A DNA stretch of 64,000 nt from Anaerolineae bacterium (GCA_022843745.1 JALHNB010000011.1:113504-177503), one strand, 5' to 3'. Counted from the first letter of the stretch, positions 16,210 to 25,016 are shown. Notes: a model not told the origin generated them from the sequence alone. Program-made: numbers and translations.

Positions 16210-18219
16210 ATGACTCATACACAATGGCATGGCGACCAATATTATTTTGGGATGCACTATGATCTTCATGCTGGCGCGGAGGATACCGACCTGGGTGAAC
16301 GCGCCGACCCGGAATCGCTCATCCCCCTGCTCCAACTCATGAATCCGTCCTGGGTGCAGACCGATTGCAAAGGGCATCCCGGCTACACAAGCTGGTACTC
16401 GCAAGTGCCGGATGCCTCGGTCAGCCCCGGTGTGGTCAAAGACGCGATGGCAGGCTGGCGCGCGGCGACAGCGCAGCTTGGCATGAAACTCCACTGTCAC
16501 TATTCCGGCGTGTGGGACAGCGCGGCGGGCGAAAAACACCCCGAATGGTCGGTGCTGGACGTGGACGGGGATCGCGTCATGGGCAATTACACCAAAGGCT
16601 GGGTGGCGCAGTCGATGTGTCCACGCTCGGAATACGATGAAAAACTGCTCATCCCCCAGATGCTTGAGCTGGTTGACCGCTACGGTGTCGATGGCTTTTG
16701 GGTCGATGGCGAAATCTGGGCGGTTTATACCTGCTATTGTGACCGCTGTACCTCCGCCTTTACGCAGCAGACCGGCATCACCGAAATTCCGCGCGACAAA
16801 ACCCAGCCACATTGGGAAGCCTGGATGAAATTTACCCGCGACAGCTTCTACGAACACGTCACGCGCTACACCAACGTTGTTCATGCTCATAAACCCGGCG
16901 TGCTGATCTGCTCGAATTGGCTGCAAACCTTCCGTAACCCCGGCGAGCCGAGCGTCCCGACGGATTGGATCAGCGGCGACAATACCTGGGTGTTCGCGAT
17001 GGACAGCAGCCGCTGCGAGGCGCGTTTTATCTCCACACGCGGCAAACATTGGGACATTATGCTCTGGGGCTTCTATAAACTCGGCCCGATGAGCGACGAC
17101 ACAGCGGCCTGGGTTTTCAAGCCCGTGCAGATGCTCCAGCAGGAAGCGGCAGTGACATTGGCGCAGGGCGGCGCGGTGCAGATTTACGAGCATCCGCAGG
17201 GCTTGCGCAACGGTCAACTCATCCCCTGGCGCATGAAACGCATGGGCGAAGTCGGTGAATTCGTCAAGGCGCGGCAGTCGATCTGCCAGGACAGCACCAT
17301 GCTGCCACAGGTCGCCGTGCTGCATTCCGAAAGTCATTTTTACAGCGATGACGACAAGGCTTTCCCCAATGTTCAGGAAAAAACCAAACCCGTCGCGGGT
17401 GGCACTTTCACCATGCTCGAAAATCACTACGGCGTCGATATTCTCGATGAGTGGGCGTTATTACCTCGTTTGAGCGAATTCGCCATCGTCGTCGCGCCGG
17501 AGCAGGATCGCATGTCGGACGAAATGGTCGCGGCGCTGAAAACTTATGTCGAAAATGGCGGCAATCTGATCGTTTCCGGCGTAGCGGCATATGACCGTTT
17601 CGGCGGCGAATTTTTGGGCGTGAACAGCGCGGGAATCGACGAGAAGAAAAATTATCACGTTGGCGTAGATGAGGCCGCGTTCCCGGCTTACAGCGCTGCA
17701 TGGCGATTTGTCGAGCCGACCACTGCGACACCGCACAGTACACTCGGCACATCGCCGCTGCTGGACGAGCGCCTGCTCCCCTACCCCGCCGCGACTATCA
17801 ACGCGGTTGGTAATGGGCGTGTCGCCTATGTGCCGTTCAATATTTTCGAATTTTTCGCCCACGCGCATTATCCGATGGCGCGGCAGTTTATCGGCGAAAT
17901 TGCGCAAAAATTAGCGGGACGGCTGCCGATCCGCGTCAACGCACCCAGAGCCGTCGATGTGGTTCTGCGTCAAAAAGATGGCAAAACCGTCGTGCATTTC
18001 ATCAACCGCACGTCCGGCAACTCCAACCAGCCACGCGATGGTGCGATTGACGAGATTCCGTTCGTCGGGCCGATCACGCTGCAAATGGATTTGACGAGCG
18101 CACCTGATAATGTTCAATTGGCGTTCGAAAACGGCGGGTTTATCTCATCCTATGATGGCTACACACTGACAGCGACTCTGGATCGACTGCACATCCACGC
18201 GGCAGTGGTGGTGGGATAA
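16210..18219 (+). CDS. GHL6-like glycoside hydrolase with beta-galactosidase-type middle domain
   Basis: A 669-residue protein with no signal peptide. Residues 1 to ~330 form a TIM-barrel glycosidase-like domain. It carries the GVDGFWVDGEIW segment (159-170), whose acidic residues are candidate catalytic ones, followed by CYCDRC, a pattern I associate with hypothetical glycosyl hydrolase 6 proteins. Residues ~370-500 look like the glutamine-amidotransferase-like trimerisation domain of family 42 enzymes (VAVLHSESHFY, IVVAPEQDRMS, LKTYVENGGNLIVSG). A beta-rich C-terminal domain follows. It probably processes the imported oligosaccharide in the cytoplasm. The linkage is unknown. Confidence 0.75.
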   Translation: MTHTQWHGDQYYFGMHYDLHAGAEDTDLGERADPESLIPLLQLMNPSWVQTDCKGHPGYTSWYSQVPDASVSPGVVKDAMAGWRAATAQLGMKLHCHYSGVWDSAAGEKHPEWSVLDVDGDRVMGNYTKGWVAQSMCPRSEYDEKLLIPQMLELVDRYGVDGFWVDGEIWAVYTCYCDRCTSAFTQQTGITEIPRDKTQPHWEAWMKFTRDSFYEHVTRYTNVVHAHKPGVLICSNWLQTFRNPGEPSVPTDWISGDNTWVFAMDSSRCEARFISTRGKHWDIMLWGFYKLGPMSDDTAAWVFKPVQMLQQEAAVTLAQGGAVQIYEHPQGLRNGQLIPWRMKRMGEVGEFVKARQSICQDSTMLPQVAVLHSESHFYSDDDKAFPNVQEKTKPVAGGTFTMLENHYGVDILDEWALLPRLSEFAIVVAPEQDRMSDEMVAALKTYVENGGNLIVSGVAAYDRFGGEFLGVNSAGIDEKKNYHVGVDEAAFPAYSAAWRFVEPTTATPHSTLGTSPLLDERLLPYPAATINAVGNGRVAYVPFNIFEFFAHAHYPMARQFIGEIAQKLAGRLPIRVNAPRAVDVVLRQKDGKTVVHFINRTSGNSNQPRDGAIDEIPFVGPITLQMDLTSAPDNVQLAFENGGFISSYDGYTLTATLDRLHIHAAVVVG

Positions 18220-18231
18220 ATCTTGAGGTTT

Positions 18232-18257
18232 GGGGGCGTGCGGTATTGTGCGCCCCA
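18232..18257. repeat. Short palindromic repeat, diverged copy
   Basis: GGGGGCGTGCGGTATTGTGCGCCCCA lies between convergent genes. It may also act as a bidirectional terminator hairpin. Confidence 0.5.
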
Positions 18258-18264
18258 ACTAATA

Positions 18265-18534
18265 TTATCGTGATAGCAATTTGTCGTAATCAGCGTGAGA
18301 GCCGATCCAAATCCACACAATCAGATCAGTTTCTTCGCGCAAACCAAGCGCTCGGTAATTGATACCAATTCGCACAGAATACAGGGATTTTCGAGGATTA
18401 ACTTGTTTGAATTGTAGGCTGGAGTGGTACGGATCACGCTTAAATAAACGATAAGCAACATATGCTTGCCGCTTTACATCATCCGGCAGTAACCTCATCA
18501 AATCGCGGAATTGTTTGGTGCGTTTTGATCTCAC
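18265..18534 (-). CDS. RelE/ParE-type toxin
   Basis: An 89-residue basic protein with a RelE/ParE-like layout: an N-terminal helix pair (RTKQFRDLMRLLPDDVKRQA) and strands carrying LYSVRIGINYRALG and WIWIGSHADYDKLL. The IGSHADYDKLL ending is common in ParE/HigB-like toxins annotated as mRNA interferases or gyrase poisons. The start overlaps the stop of the upstream antitoxin gene by 4 bases. The family is likely; the target is not known. Confidence 0.8.
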   Translation of the reverse strand: MRSKRTKQFRDLMRLLPDDVKRQAYVAYRLFKRDPYHSSLQFKQVNPRKSLYSVRIGINYRALGLREETDLIVWIWIGSHADYDKLLSR

Positions 18535-18803
18535 GGCGCATCCGGGTCAGTGTCAGGGTCAAAATCCTCGGTTAGTCCGGCGAGATACTCGGAGTGTGCT
18601 TCATCAGCCAGCCGATCCAGCACGTCTTGAGATTCGGCGAAGGTCTTATCCCACAACGCATCATATACAGCCACAGCATCGTGCAGCAGTAAGCGTAGTG
18701 CATCTTCCGGGGTATTTAATCCTTGCTCCTTTGTTAAGGTATCAAGAATTGCGGCCTCTTCTTCGGTGAGTGTCAAGGTAATGGTTGGAGCATTATCGCT
18801 CAT
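18531..18803 (-). CDS. Antitoxin, ribbon-helix-helix-like
   Basis: A 90-residue acidic protein. The N-terminal TITLTLTEEEAAILDTLT strand-helix and the EDALRLLLHDAV helix suggest a ribbon-helix-helix fold. The C-terminus is very acidic (EDFDPDTDPD), as in toxin-neutralising tails. The gene precedes and overlaps the toxin gene at 18265-18534. An AGAGGCC site lies upstream of the ATG. Confidence 0.7.
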   Translation of the reverse strand: MSDNAPTITLTLTEEEAAILDTLTKEQGLNTPEDALRLLLHDAVAVYDALWDKTFAESQDVLDRLADEAHSEYLAGLTEDFDPDTDPDAP

Positions 18804-18878
18804 TATTTGCGGCCTCTATAAAAGTCGAAACTTGCTCACAATCTCCATTATAATAGATTAAAAATGTGAACATCAACA

Positions 18879-19598
18879 ATGGTCGATTACAAAAATCGCT
18901 ACCCCGGCATCAATCCGCATCTCAACAGCCTCTTGCAGTGTCCAGATTGTGGATGGGAGATGTTTCACTCTAGCTTCATTGGACGTTTGACGGATGAACT
19001 CGACAATTTGCTACCAGAGGACTATCTTCCCTTTAGCCAAAGATCACTTGTCAGTCATTTTGACGATGATGAGAATTTCTTAATGGCAGTCATTATCTAT
19101 CGCATTGAAGGCAAAAATTTTCTCAACACACCTGTAACACGCTTTGAACTGCTTTCCCCAGCGAACAAACCCGGCGGGGCGCATCACGCTCAATATCTGC
19201 GCAACCGCCAGGAAACGCTGCTCGTCGGTCTGAGATTGGTCGAGATCGACTGGCTGCACGAGAGCCGCCCGGTTATCACCGCTATACCGAGTTATCCCGA
19301 TGGTGAAGATTCTTCTTATCCCTACAGTATCATCGTCAGCGACCCGCGCCCCACGCTCGACGAAGGAACGACGCTCGTTTATGGCTTTAGCGTCGAACAG
19401 CCAGCCCCGACGATCAATATTCCGCTGGATGGCGAGGATTTTGTGACCCTCGACTTTGGTCGCGTTTACAATCAGACGATTGAGCGCCGCAATTTCTTTA
19501 GCCTGATCGACTACACCCAGGAACCCGCGCATTTTCGCGCTTATCAGGAAAAAGATCGCGCCTACATCCGCCAGCACATGGCTGAAATCAACACTTAA
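18879..19598 (+). CDS. DUF4058 family protein, internally shortened
   Basis: A 239-residue member of the DUF4058 family, recognised by FELLSPANK, GLRLVEIDWLHE, YSIIVSDPRPTLDEG and LDFGRVYNQT. Compared with the 292-residue paralogue at 22113-22991 it lacks about 50 residues between the LPEDYL and DDENFLMAVIIY segments. Ends and flanks align well, so this looks like an in-frame internal deletion. The function of the family is unknown. It converges on, and overlaps by 4 bases, the acetyltransferase gene at 19595. Confidence 0.85.
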   Translation: MVDYKNRYPGINPHLNSLLQCPDCGWEMFHSSFIGRLTDELDNLLPEDYLPFSQRSLVSHFDDDENFLMAVIIYRIEGKNFLNTPVTRFELLSPANKPGGAHHAQYLRNRQETLLVGLRLVEIDWLHESRPVITAIPSYPDGEDSSYPYSIIVSDPRPTLDEGTTLVYGFSVEQPAPTINIPLDGEDFVTLDFGRVYNQTIERRNFFSLIDYTQEPAHFRAYQEKDRAYIRQHMAEINT

Positions 19599-20116
19599 TA
19601 GAACCCCCGCGTGTCCGCCCACCCATAGACGCACATCGACATCATCACGCCGTCCCAATCATACGGATGTTCCGAGACATACTTCGCGCCCAGACGCTCG
19701 TAAAACGCGCGGTTGGGATTCACGCTTATCACCTCAACGCGCATCGTGTAAATTTTTTGCGAGGCGAGTTTTTCGGCGACATAGGCCACCAATTTTCGGC
19801 CAACGCCGCGCCCTTGAGAATCTGGCAAAATCTGAATTTGACGTAGTTCACCGCGATAAACCGGATCATCCGCATGTGTGCCGCCCCAGACATAGCCGAC
19901 GACCACCCCATTTACAATAGCAACAACGAAAAAATCGCTTTCCGGTACGCCTTCTCCGCCTAAAAATCGCCGCCAGTTCGCTGCGCTTTCCGCTTCGGTG
20001 AACGTCAGGCATTGATCCGGCACGAGGCCGCGAAAAGCACTCTCACCAGCGGTAATCAGTACATGCGCCAGCGCTTCGGCGTCGTCAGGCGTGACATCGC
20101 GCAAGGTAATGTCCAT
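19595..20116 (-). CDS. GNAT family N-acetyltransferase
   Basis: A 173-residue single-domain acetyltransferase. The acetyl-CoA pyrophosphate loop is QILPDSQGRGVGRKLV (motif A), preceded by the GVVVGYVWGG strand and followed by VNPNRAFYERLGAKYV (motif B). The start ATG follows GAGGAGGTTAAAA... on the minus strand. The substrate cannot be told; such proteins often acetylate small amines or protein N-termini. Confidence 0.9.
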   Translation of the reverse strand: MDITLRDVTPDDAEALAHVLITAGESAFRGLVPDQCLTFTEAESAANWRRFLGGEGVPESDFFVVAIVNGVVVGYVWGGTHADDPVYRGELRQIQILPDSQGRGVGRKLVAYVAEKLASQKIYTMRVEVISVNPNRAFYERLGAKYVSEHPYDWDGVMMSMCVYGWADTRGFY

Positions 20117-20334
20117 TTTTTAACCTCCTCGGGTTCAGAACGCTGGAAAGTGATTTTTGTCACTATCTTTAAAATCATGTTTCAAAAATAATGTGTAATA
20201 GCAGCAATATGCGTCGAATACGAAACATTCAAACGTCTGCGAATCTGCCTGGATGTTTTCGCCAACATTGTATAGCTGCCGGGCTGCAAGACCCATGCAG
20301 TTTTAAGCTTAACATTTCTTACGAGAGCATTCTC

Positions 20335-21264
20335 ATGACCTTACTGACGACGACATCCTCCCGCATTACTGCACGCCCTTTTTGCGGTGAAGAGGATTTT
20401 TGGCGCGTGCGCAATCTGCTGATCGAGACCCAAAGCATAACACCGACGGGCTTCAACTGGGAAATCCGGCGCTGGGAGGGCTTATACTTTCATCATGAGC
20501 AGTTAGAGCCAGATTGTAACCAGCAAATTCGCCTGTGGGAAACAGATCGCGGACGGCTTGTCGGCGCAGTCCATCCCGAAGGAGTCGGGGAGGCGTTTCT
20601 CGAACTGCACCCCGATTATCGGCATATTGAAGTTGAAATGATCGCCTGGGCGGAGGAGAACCTCTCTGCGACCATTGGCGAAGGACACCCGTATCGGCTG
20701 GATTTTTCGCTGCTGGATTACGATTCGCCACGCCGCCGCCTGCTGGAACAGCGCGGTTATCAAATAACGCCGCATACTTTTGTGATCCGCCGGATGCGCT
20801 TCGGCGAGAAGTCGCTGCCGATAGTGATGATGCCGCATGGCTATAAGCTGTGTACAACAAGCGCCCATGATTACCAGTGTGTCGCCGATATTCTCAACGC
20901 CGCATTTAACCGTACCACGCACACTGCTGCCGAGTTTCGCAATTTTGCCACATTTGCGCCCTCTTTCCGGCACGATCTCAACCTCGTGGCCGAAGCCCCC
21001 GACGGCACATTTGCCGCGCTGGTTGGCGTGACCTATGACGAGATCAACCGGAGTGGCGTGATCGAGCCAGTCTGCACCCATCCCGATCATCGCCGGAAAG
21101 GATTAGCGCGGGCGTTGATCAGTGAAGGGATGCGCCGCGTCAGAGCTTTAGGCGCAGCGCATGTTTATGTCGGGACGGGTGATGACGTGGCAGCCAACGC
21201 GCTCTATGAGAATGTCGGTTTCACGGAAGCCTATCGCGGCTCGATCTGGCGCAAAACATTCTGA
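20335..21264 (+). CDS. GNAT family acetyltransferase (tandem GNAT domains)
   Basis: A 309-residue protein with two GNAT-like halves. The N-terminal half (about 1-150) is diverged. The C-terminal half has the conserved PVCTHPDHRRKGLARALISE acetyl-CoA loop and a NALYENVGFTE ending. Starting at ATG 20335 gives MTLLTTTSSRITARPF, a normal beginning; the open frame upstream looks non-coding. The ribosome site (ACGAGAGC) is weak. Double-GNAT proteins often have one active domain. Confidence 0.85.
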   Translation: MTLLTTTSSRITARPFCGEEDFWRVRNLLIETQSITPTGFNWEIRRWEGLYFHHEQLEPDCNQQIRLWETDRGRLVGAVHPEGVGEAFLELHPDYRHIEVEMIAWAEENLSATIGEGHPYRLDFSLLDYDSPRRRLLEQRGYQITPHTFVIRRMRFGEKSLPIVMMPHGYKLCTTSAHDYQCVADILNAAFNRTTHTAAEFRNFATFAPSFRHDLNLVAEAPDGTFAALVGVTYDEINRSGVIEPVCTHPDHRRKGLARALISEGMRRVRALGAAHVYVGTGDDVAANALYENVGFTEAYRGSIWRKTF

Positions 21265-21274
21265 TTTTTGCGAC

Positions 21275-21811
21275 TCACGATGCTTGAATCGCGATGTCCT
21301 CAAAGCGCACGTCAAAGCCATCGCCGCGCGGCGCAGCGCACATCAGGCCGACCTGAATCGGCTGAGTCGGCGGGAAATACGCCTGCCGCATCATCTGGTA
21401 AGTGATGCCATCGAGCGAATATTCGATTTCGACGGTGATATTTTCGCGTTTCAGCTTCAGCCAGATCGCCTCTGTTTTTTGCGGCAGCGCGATCACCGAC
21501 CAGTCCGAAAAATCGCGTGTGACGACGGCGCTCACCTGATACACGCCGTTGACCAGTTCGATCCCCGTTTTGATCCAGTTTTTCTCGTCCAGCCGCAGCA
21601 TGAGTCCGGCGTGGTCGAAAAGGCCGTTATAATCGCCGATCAGCTTGATGCTGGCGGTCAGGTCGCCGCTGATCTCCTGAAAATAAAAATGCCCATTGTC
21701 GGTGATGTAGCCGGAATGCGTGAGTCGCCAGAAATCGGTGTCGCGCATCGCCGTTGCGGTGAGAGTATTGCCTTCGTGTGTCCATTTTTCAGGCGCGTTG
21801 AGCCATTGCAT
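21275..21811 (-). CDS. DUF1349 domain protein
   Basis: A 178-residue protein matching the DUF1349 pattern: FWRLTHSGYITDNGHFYFQ, then HAGLMLRLDEKNWIKTGIEL and GDGFDVRFEDIAI. The fold is a concanavalin-like beta sandwich. Fungal relatives are named regulation of enolase protein 1, but the biochemical function is unclear. The ATG at 21811 follows AAAGGAAAATAAC. The preceding gene's stop lies 1 base upstream of this start, so the two are co-transcribed. Confidence 0.88.
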   Translation of the reverse strand: MQWLNAPEKWTHEGNTLTATAMRDTDFWRLTHSGYITDNGHFYFQEISGDLTASIKLIGDYNGLFDHAGLMLRLDEKNWIKTGIELVNGVYQVSAVVTRDFSDWSVIALPQKTEAIWLKLKRENITVEIEYSLDGITYQMMRQAYFPPTQPIQVGLMCAAPRGDGFDVRFEDIAIQAS

Positions 21812-21812
21812 G

Positions 21813-22082
21813 TTATTTTCCTTTATTGTGACTAGCTTTATATATTTCGGTTCGCAAAGCTTCGATATCCGTTGCCGCAACGAGAATTCTTTCAGCCCAA
21901 TCTCGAAATTCCTGCAAGTGTTCGGCTGCGTTTTCTTCTAACAACTTCATTTTTAAGAGTTCCGCATAACCTTTTATCGTCAACAAAGGTACAACCATTT
22001 CGATGCCCATAATGGCTAATCTTTCTTCTGGCGTGCTATCTTTGAGTAGGTCATCCCAATCGGTATTTTGATAGCGTGACAT
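21813..22082 (-). CDS. Small protein resembling a degenerate histidine-kinase dimerisation helix
   Basis: An 89-residue helical protein. The GIEMVVPLLTIKGYAELL segment resembles the histidine-kinase dimerisation motif (H-E-x-x-x-P-L-x-x-I-x-G-Y) but lacks the phosphoacceptor His. No ATPase domain follows. It could be a partner or decoy for a kinase, or unrelated. It is followed at once by the DUF1349 gene and preceded by the DUF4058 gene on the same strand. Confidence 0.6.
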   Translation of the reverse strand: MSRYQNTDWDDLLKDSTPEERLAIMGIEMVVPLLTIKGYAELLKMKLLEENAAEHLQEFRDWAERILVAATDIEALRTEIYKASHNKGK

Positions 22083-22112
22083 ATCAGACCCTTCTACATT
22101 CGCGGAATCTCA

Positions 22113-22991
22113 TTACCTTTGTCCCTCAACCACGCGACGCATCACCTCGCGAATCCGTTCCTGATCGGCTTCGCTGTAAGTCTGAAAATTTTCGGGAAGC
22201 TGCTCATAATCGACGCGATGGCTATACGCGCCGAGACTGACGAACGTTTGATTGTAAACTGTACCAAAATCCAGTGATAAAGTTTCCTCACCTGCCAGTG
22301 GGATGTCGATAGTCGGTATCGGATCATCAACATTGAAGCCGAATGTTTTTGAAAGTCCTTTTTCCAGCGATGGCTTGGGATCGTTTACTGTGATGGTGTA
22401 AGCATAGGAGCCGGGCTGATGGCGGGAATAGCTTGGAACACCTTTGATCGGCGAGTCGGTTTCATGCAGATAATCAACTTCGATCAATCCGACCCCAATC
22501 CTTAAGGCGGTGCTGCGTTTTTCGCGATATTGAAGATAACCTTCCCCACTCTTATTGGTCGGTGACAGCAGTTCAATGCGCGTGACAGGTCGTCCCAAAT
22601 TTTCATCGTCTTCAACCACATAAATAAGGACGGCGGTATAGTAGGCTTGGTCATCAAGCTCAATAGTGTTGATGACGGGCTGCACCAGTGTTGCCGCTGT
22701 ACCACTTGGCAGAGAAACTGGACGTTGGGTAGTTGGTTGCGTGTCGTAGATTGTGATGTCCAGCATGGGTTTGCGGAGTCGTTCACCGCTTTCAGTATGA
22801 AATTCGCGGATTTGCAGGGATTGTACGAGGTCAACCAGATAGCCCGGTGGCAGTTTGGCATTAATCGCCTCCGCTAGATCGCTAATATATTTAGTGTGAA
22901 AACTCGACCAGCCACCTTTGCTCTGAAAATAGCTGTGAAGATGTGCATTGACCCCTAGATATTCATTTTTAGATGATCGAATCGCCATCAT
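22113..22991 (-). CDS. DUF4058 family protein, full length
   Basis: A 292-residue DUF4058 protein with the family segments LGVNAHLHSYFQ, RKPMLDITIYD, RIELLSPTNKSG, GLIEVDYLHE, YTITVNDPKPSLEKG and LDFGTVYNQT. It is the intact comparison for the shortened paralogue at 18879-19598. The family is common in Chloroflexota and cyanobacteria and has no known biochemical role. It begins a three-gene minus-strand run with 21813 and 21275. Confidence 0.88.
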   Translation of the reverse strand: MMAIRSSKNEYLGVNAHLHSYFQSKGGWSSFHTKYISDLAEAINAKLPPGYLVDLVQSLQIREFHTESGERLRKPMLDITIYDTQPTTQRPVSLPSGTAATLVQPVINTIELDDQAYYTAVLIYVVEDDENLGRPVTRIELLSPTNKSGEGYLQYREKRSTALRIGVGLIEVDYLHETDSPIKGVPSYSRHQPGSYAYTITVNDPKPSLEKGLSKTFGFNVDDPIPTIDIPLAGEETLSLDFGTVYNQTFVSLGAYSHRVDYEQLPENFQTYSEADQERIREVMRRVVEGQR

Positions 22992-23005
22992 TTAATGCCT
23001 TTAAC

Positions 23006-23185
23006 TTATGAGGGCGCATCTTCTGTGTCCTTACGGGTGAACTTAACGACAAATAATATGCCGATGCTTGAGTCTACCAGCGCTGAGATAGAGTTGGCAA
23101 CAAACCATAGGGAGATGAGCGATCCCCATGCATTCTTTTCCCTTTTAGGAGTAGCTAAAAGTCCAGATAGCGCTAAAATAAGCAC
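23006..23185 (-). CDS. Possible small membrane protein or gene remnant
   Basis: From a GTG at 23185 the minus strand encodes about 59 residues with two hydrophobic stretches (LILALSGLLATP and SLISLWFVANSISAL...GILFVV) separated by the charged KREKN. It ends 14 bases before the DUF4058 start on the same strand. There is no clear ribosome site and the frame is open upstream, so it could be a truncated membrane gene or chance. Confidence 0.25.
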   Translation of the reverse strand: MLILALSGLLATPKREKNAWGSLISLWFVANSISALVDSSIGILFVVKFTRKDTEDAPS

Positions 23186-23212
23186 ATATGATCTAAATGT
23201 GAGAGGCGAAGA

Positions 23213-24028
23213 ATGATGGTTAGGGTACAGACTGGCTTTGTAGAGATTAATGGTGCGAAGATTTACTATGAAGTTGCAGGTGAGGGGCAGCCTTTCCTGA
23301 TGGTTCATGCCGGAATCGCCAGCAAGTCGATGTGGGATGACCAGTTTGACTTTTTCGCGCAGAAATACAAAGTCGTGCGCTACGATATGCGCGGCTTCGG
23401 TCAGAGCCTTCCTATCGCGAACGATTACCAGCGACATGAGGATATTCGCGCGCTGCTGGATTTTCTCAAAATTGACCATGCTTACCTGATGGGCTGCTCG
23501 ATGGGTGGTGGGGCGTGTATGAATTTCGCGCTGGAGTACCCGGATAGAGCCGACGCACTCATTATGGTTGGTTCGGGGCCAGGCGGCTTCTCATATGATG
23601 ACTGGTCGCCATCGCCGCTGGACGAGGAAATGGACGTTGCATTCCAGAAAGGTGATCTGGAGCGCGTTAACGAACTGGCAATGCGTATCTTTGTCGATGG
23701 CACAGGACGCACGCCCGATCAGGTCAACCCGGCGCTGCGGAAAAAGGTCTACGACATGAACATGATCGCGCTGCGGAACGGAAGTCTATTGGGTAACGAT
23801 GTCGCTCTGGCAACGCCCGCCGCCCAACGACTCGGCGAACTACAGTTGCCTGTGCTTGTCGTTATGGGCGACTTAGATGAAGAATATATCTTTAAAGCTG
23901 CCGATTTCATGATGGCTAACATCCCCAATGTACACAAAATCGTCATGCACGGCACGGCGCATTTACCGAATATGGAATTCCCGACAGAATTTAACGCGCA
24001 TGTGCAGGCGTTTCTCGACAAGCAGTAA
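23213..24028 (+). CDS. Alpha/beta hydrolase
   Basis: A 271-residue alpha/beta-hydrolase-fold protein. The nucleophile elbow is GCSMGG with Ser96; the acid is Asp220 or Asp222 (VVMGDLDEEY); the catalytic base is His250 (HGTAHLPNMEFP). The oxyanion region is MVHAGIAS, and RYDMRGFGQS follows strand 4. It has no signal peptide, so it is cytoplasmic. Esterase, lactonase and C-C hydrolase activities are all possible. Two ATGs occur in tandem at the start after GAGAGGCGAAGA. Confidence 0.92.
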   Translation: MMVRVQTGFVEINGAKIYYEVAGEGQPFLMVHAGIASKSMWDDQFDFFAQKYKVVRYDMRGFGQSLPIANDYQRHEDIRALLDFLKIDHAYLMGCSMGGGACMNFALEYPDRADALIMVGSGPGGFSYDDWSPSPLDEEMDVAFQKGDLERVNELAMRIFVDGTGRTPDQVNPALRKKVYDMNMIALRNGSLLGNDVALATPAAQRLGELQLPVLVVMGDLDEEYIFKAADFMMANIPNVHKIVMHGTAHLPNMEFPTEFNAHVQAFLDKQ

Positions 24029-24033
24029 ATTGC

Positions 24034-24061
24034 GGGGGCGACCCTTCAGCGAGTCGCCCCC
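24034..24061. repeat. Short palindromic repeat, diverged copy
   Basis: GGGGGCGACCC and GAGTCGCCCCC face each other just after the hydrolase stop. It may double as a terminator stem. Confidence 0.5.
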
Positions 24062-24147
24062 TGCCCAATCGGCAGCATGTTTCAAGTAACCATGACGTAC
24101 AAATGCCGCGCGTGTGGCATAAGATTTGTTTAAATAGGAGCAGCGAG

Positions 24148-24606
24148 ATGAAATCAGGAAAATCCAACCTTAAGAGGATGGATAACGTCGGCATCGTCGT
24201 TGAGTCTCTCGATGAGGCCGTCGTTTTTTTCACCGAGCTTGGCCTGAATCTCGAAGGGCGAGCGATGGTCGAAGGAGAATGGGCCGGGCGCGTCACAGGA
24301 CTGGGCACACAGCGCGTCGAGATCGCCATGATGGTCACTCCCGACGGTCACAACAGACTCGAGATTTCGCGATTTCTCACCCCGCCTGTCGTCGCCGATC
24401 ATCGAAACGCCCCGGTGAACGCTCTCGGCTACCTGCGCGTCATGTTCGCAGTGGAAGACCTTGACGAGACGCTCGACAGGCTCTACAAACACGGTGCGCA
24501 GCTTGTCGGTGAAGTGGTTCAGTACGAGGACTCGTATCGACTTTGCTATATCCGAGGCCCCGAAGGAATTCTCATCGGGCTGGCCCAGGAAACCGCAAAT
24601 CAGTGA
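24148..24606 (+). CDS. VOC family (glyoxalase-like) protein
   Basis: A 152-residue vicinal-oxygen-chelate fold protein with two beta-alpha-beta-beta-beta halves: MDNVGIVVESLDEAVVFFTELGL at the start, then AVEDLDETLDRLYKHGAQLVGEV, and the IRGPEGILIGLAQE ending with the usual metal-ligand Glu. The ATG at 24148 follows AGGAGCAGCGAG. Members include glyoxalases, dioxygenases and resistance proteins; the substrate here is unknown. Confidence 0.85.
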   Translation: MKSGKSNLKRMDNVGIVVESLDEAVVFFTELGLNLEGRAMVEGEWAGRVTGLGTQRVEIAMMVTPDGHNRLEISRFLTPPVVADHRNAPVNALGYLRVMFAVEDLDETLDRLYKHGAQLVGEVVQYEDSYRLCYIRGPEGILIGLAQETANQ

Positions 24607-24680
24607 AGTATTGAATCTGGAAGCCGCGTCATCACTTGTACGCTGAAATTCGATTTGAAGCCTATCGACAGAGGGGTGTT

Positions 24681-25016
24681 TTAGGTGCTCTCTTCAATGA
24701 TACGTCGGATTTGCTCCGGTGCGATGTCTTGTCGCTCCGTTTTGGCATACAGCGTGAGCATCAGCACCTTATCCTTTTGCAGAATGTAATACACGGTGCG
24801 AAAACCGCCTCGTTTCCCGCGCCCTGCCGAGGGATTGCCCAATCTGACCTTGCGCACGTCATAACCAACGCCAGGAATTTTATCGCCGGGACGCTCATTT
24901 GCTTTCAATTGTTGAAGCAGCGCCTCAACTTCATCGAACACTTTGGGATATTTACGTTCAAGCCGATCGAGGGCTTTCGTAAATGGCGGCGCATAATCAA
25001 TCTGCGTTTGTGCCAT
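24681..25016 (-). CDS. RelE/HigB-type toxin
   Basis: A 111-residue protein with the RelE/HigB pattern GKRGGFRTVYYI followed by VLMLTLYAKTERQDI, and a C-terminal EQIRRIIEE helix. RelE-type toxins cleave mRNA at the ribosome. The gene overlaps the upstream antitoxin gene by 20 bases on the same strand. The family call is strong; activity is untested. Confidence 0.88.
   Translation of the reverse strand: MAQTQIDYAPPFTKALDRLERKYPKVFDEVEALLQQLKANERPGDKIPGVGYDVRKVRLGNPSAGRGKRGGFRTVYYILQKDKVLMLTLYAKTERQDIAPEQIRRIIEEST

Noticed and set aside
16183..17427. A 414-codon minus-strand frame
   Set aside because: It is antisense to the glycosidase and is rich in His/Ala/Arg from shadow codon use.
22995..23216. 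A 73-codon plus-strand frame before the hydrolase gene
   Set aside because: No motif or ribosome site; the opposite strand has a more protein-like reading there.
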